DNA of 64,000 bases, from the NCBI GenBank assembly GCA_029565395.1, contig JAKQOG010000279.1:28466-92465 (forward strand). Direction: 5' to 3'. Both the position numbers and the translations under genes were made by a program. Positions 63,239-64,000 of this stretch are shown here, in pieces. The stretch comes from Candidatus Hydrogenedentota bacterium. Lineage in GTDB: Bacteria; Hydrogenedentota; Hydrogenedentia; Hydrogenedentales; CAILVY01. Under the pieces are notes generated by a model. The model saw nothing but the letters and a program-made list of their open reading frames with translations. It was not told the DNA's origin and did no database searches. The first letter of the stretch is position 1; each line of letters opens with the position of its first letter.

Positions 63239-63352
63239 GTCATTCCCGCGCAGGCGGGAATCCAGGCCGGTGTGTATATTTTGTCGTTTTTCGAACGAAA
63301 TTTCCCGAAGAAAAAAACATGAGTCCTGGATTCCCGCCTGCACGGGAATGAC
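63239..63352. repeat. REP-like inverted pair (GTCATTCCCGC type)
   Basis: Arm 1, 63239-63266, reads GTCATTCCCGCGCAGGCGGG plus AATCCAGG; arm 2, 63325-63352, is its reverse complement with one mismatch. 58 bases lie between. Each arm also folds on itself (ATTCCCGC-GCAG-GCGGGAAT). This type is widespread as dispersed intergenic repeats in many bacteria; no transposase gene is in the window. Confidence 0.92.
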
Positions 63353-63439
63353 GACATGGTTTCCGCGTGGTATACTTACGTGGCTAGGTAATTCGAATTA
63401 TCAGCGCACGAATGGCACACAGAAGAGAACGGATTATCT

Positions 63440-63664
63440 ATGAAGAAGGCTAAGCAACCAGCCAAAGACGATTTTCGTGCGCAGTATGCACGATCTGATT
63501 TTGACGGCCCTCTCGTGCGGGGCAAGTATGCCAAGCGATTGCGTGAATCGTGTAATATCGTGGTGCTGTCGCCCGAAGTTGCCGCCGCTTTTCCGAACGA
63601 AAAGGCCGTAAACAAGGCACTTAAGTCTCTAATCGACGTCGCCCGGGCAGCCACTCGTTTATAA
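63440..63664 (+). CDS. Small antitoxin-like protein
   Basis: 74 residues. The pattern (DFDGPLVRGKYAKRL, VVLSPEVAAAFPNEKAVNKA, ALKSLIDVAR) matches a widespread small-protein type often found beside PIN or RelE-type toxins and thought to be an antitoxin, but I cannot name the family with certainty. No toxin gene follows within the window. The ribosome site is weak (AGAAGAGAACGG). Confidence 0.5.
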   Translation: MKKAKQPAKDDFRAQYARSDFDGPLVRGKYAKRLRESCNIVVLSPEVAAAFPNEKAVNKALKSLIDVARAATRL

Positions 63665-63740
63665 ACAAACTTGGTGTCTAGTAGACATGTCCGTTCCTCT
63701 CGTTTCTAAGTACTTGGGAAAGAGATGAGGTTGCCAACGA

Positions 63741-63831
63741 AAATCTGTCCCACCTGGAGATGTGACCTACTATATTGACAAGCGCAGATAGTAGAGCCTA
63801 TCTCCAGGTAGGCTTTTTTTGGTGACGATAC
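63741..63831 (+). repeat. Hairpin direct repeat, unit 1
   Basis: 91-base unit. Arms 63749-63773 and 63788-63812: CCTGGAGAT pairs with ATCTCCAGG (9 bp) and CTACTAT with ATAGTAG (7 bp), with a 5x5 internal loop and a 14-base terminal loop that contains TTGACA (63775-63780). A run of seven T follows (63814-63820), then GGTGACGATAC. Confidence 0.92.
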
Positions 63832-63924
63832 AAATCTGTCCCACCTGGAGATGTGACCTACTATATTGACAAGCGCGGATAATAGAGCCTATCTCCCGGT
63901 AGGCTTCTTTTTGGGTGACGATAC
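63832..63924 (+). repeat. Hairpin direct repeat, unit 2
   Basis: 93-base unit, about 93% like unit 1. The left arm is unchanged; the right arm has substitutions (GGATAATAG, CTCCCGG) that weaken pairing, and the T-run is broken (TTCTTTTTGGG). Confidence 0.92.
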
Positions 63925-64000
63925 AAATCTGTCCCACCTGGAGATGTGACCTACTATATTGACAAGCGCAGATAGTAGAGCCTATCTCCAGGTAGGCTTT
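63925..64000 (+). repeat. Hairpin direct repeat, unit 3 (cut by window edge)
   Basis: 76 bases, identical to unit 1 as far as it goes. The array may continue beyond the window. Confidence 0.9.

Larger units (their letters stand above)
62669..63439. other. Gene-free region with repeats upstream of the TIR cassette
   Basis: No credible coding sequence; the short open frames have no ribosome site or family likeness. It holds hairpin copy B (63055-63081) and the REP-like inverted pair (63239-63352). The region next to the TIR start (62669-62720) is AT-rich and probably carries the cassette promoter, but no clean -35/-10 stands out. Confidence 0.6.

Noticed and set aside
63741..64000. CRISPR array
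   Set aside because: Units are ~92 bases and nearly identical over the whole length, with no short repeat/unique spacer pattern and no cas genes.
63741..64000. Integron attC array
   Set aside because: No core sites of the attC type and no cassette genes between the units.

Overview
The window looks like chromosomal DNA from a Gram-negative (diderm), moderately GC-rich, uncultured-type bacterium. Evidence for an outer membrane is a complete MFP/RND/OprM efflux operon, a type II secretion operon with a secretin, and several lipoproteins. A twin-arginine-exported Gfo/Idh/MocA oxidoreductase, a Tat-exported sulfatase, a DUF6807 (PmoA-like) protein, a sialidase-like protein and a free-standing four-helix-bundle (S23) gene are a combination typical of the PVC group and of neighbouring candidate phyla such as Hydrogenedentota. 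This placement is inference from gene content only; no rRNA is present.

Layout. 1-6490 (all minus): a likely operon MoxR ATPase, Ser/Thr kinase, LysM/L,D-transpeptidase, GAF-GGDEF cyclase, lipoprotein and a GT39-type membrane glycosyltransferase that runs off the left edge, so cell-wall and cyclic-di-GMP signalling functions travel together. 6751-8743: a response regulator with a degenerate GGDEF domain, a four-helix-bundle gene bracketed by inverted arrays of a 7-bp repeat, and a small anchored protein. 8818-14798 (minus): RND efflux. 14987-17874: sialidase-like protein, then leuA behind a clear sigma-70 promoter. 17995-18697: an MNT/HEPN pair whose HEPN gene carries an in-frame stop. 18762-25858: three tRNAs (Gly, Lys, Leu), then tig-clpP-clpX-lon-engB, a protein folding and proteolysis cluster.

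25887-32613 is a catabolic/transport neighbourhood (Gfo/Idh, sulfatase, DJ-1-like, beta-hydroxyacid dehydrogenase-like, DUF6807, MFS). 32730-34096 is an accessory stretch with an AT-rich membrane-protein gene, a 45-codon lipoprotein gene and a CGATNN tandem repeat. 34097-49064: ferritin-like protein, ECF sigma/anti-sigma pair, and an almost continuous T2SS operon gspE-F-G-H-I-J-K-L-M, a GspC-like protein and gspD, closed by a terminator. 49076-58595: rpmB, a LolA-like lipoprotein, rlmN, a DUF374 acyltransferase, a ketopantoate reductase, a SPOR protein, a CxxC protein, a large AsmA-like protein and recA.

The right end, 58664-64000, is accessory. It holds a GHKL-type ATPase, then a three-gene minus-strand cassette (tandem TIR protein, small unknown protein, HEPN-like protein) flanked by two copies of the same 27-bp hairpin. 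Beyond it lie a REP-like inverted pair, a 74-residue antitoxin-like gene, and three ~92-bp direct repeats, each a long hairpin followed by a T-run. The TIR/HEPN cassette is the best candidate for an undescribed (defence-like) system. The four-helix-bundle gene between inverted 7-mer arrays and the terminal hairpin array are the next most unusual structures.
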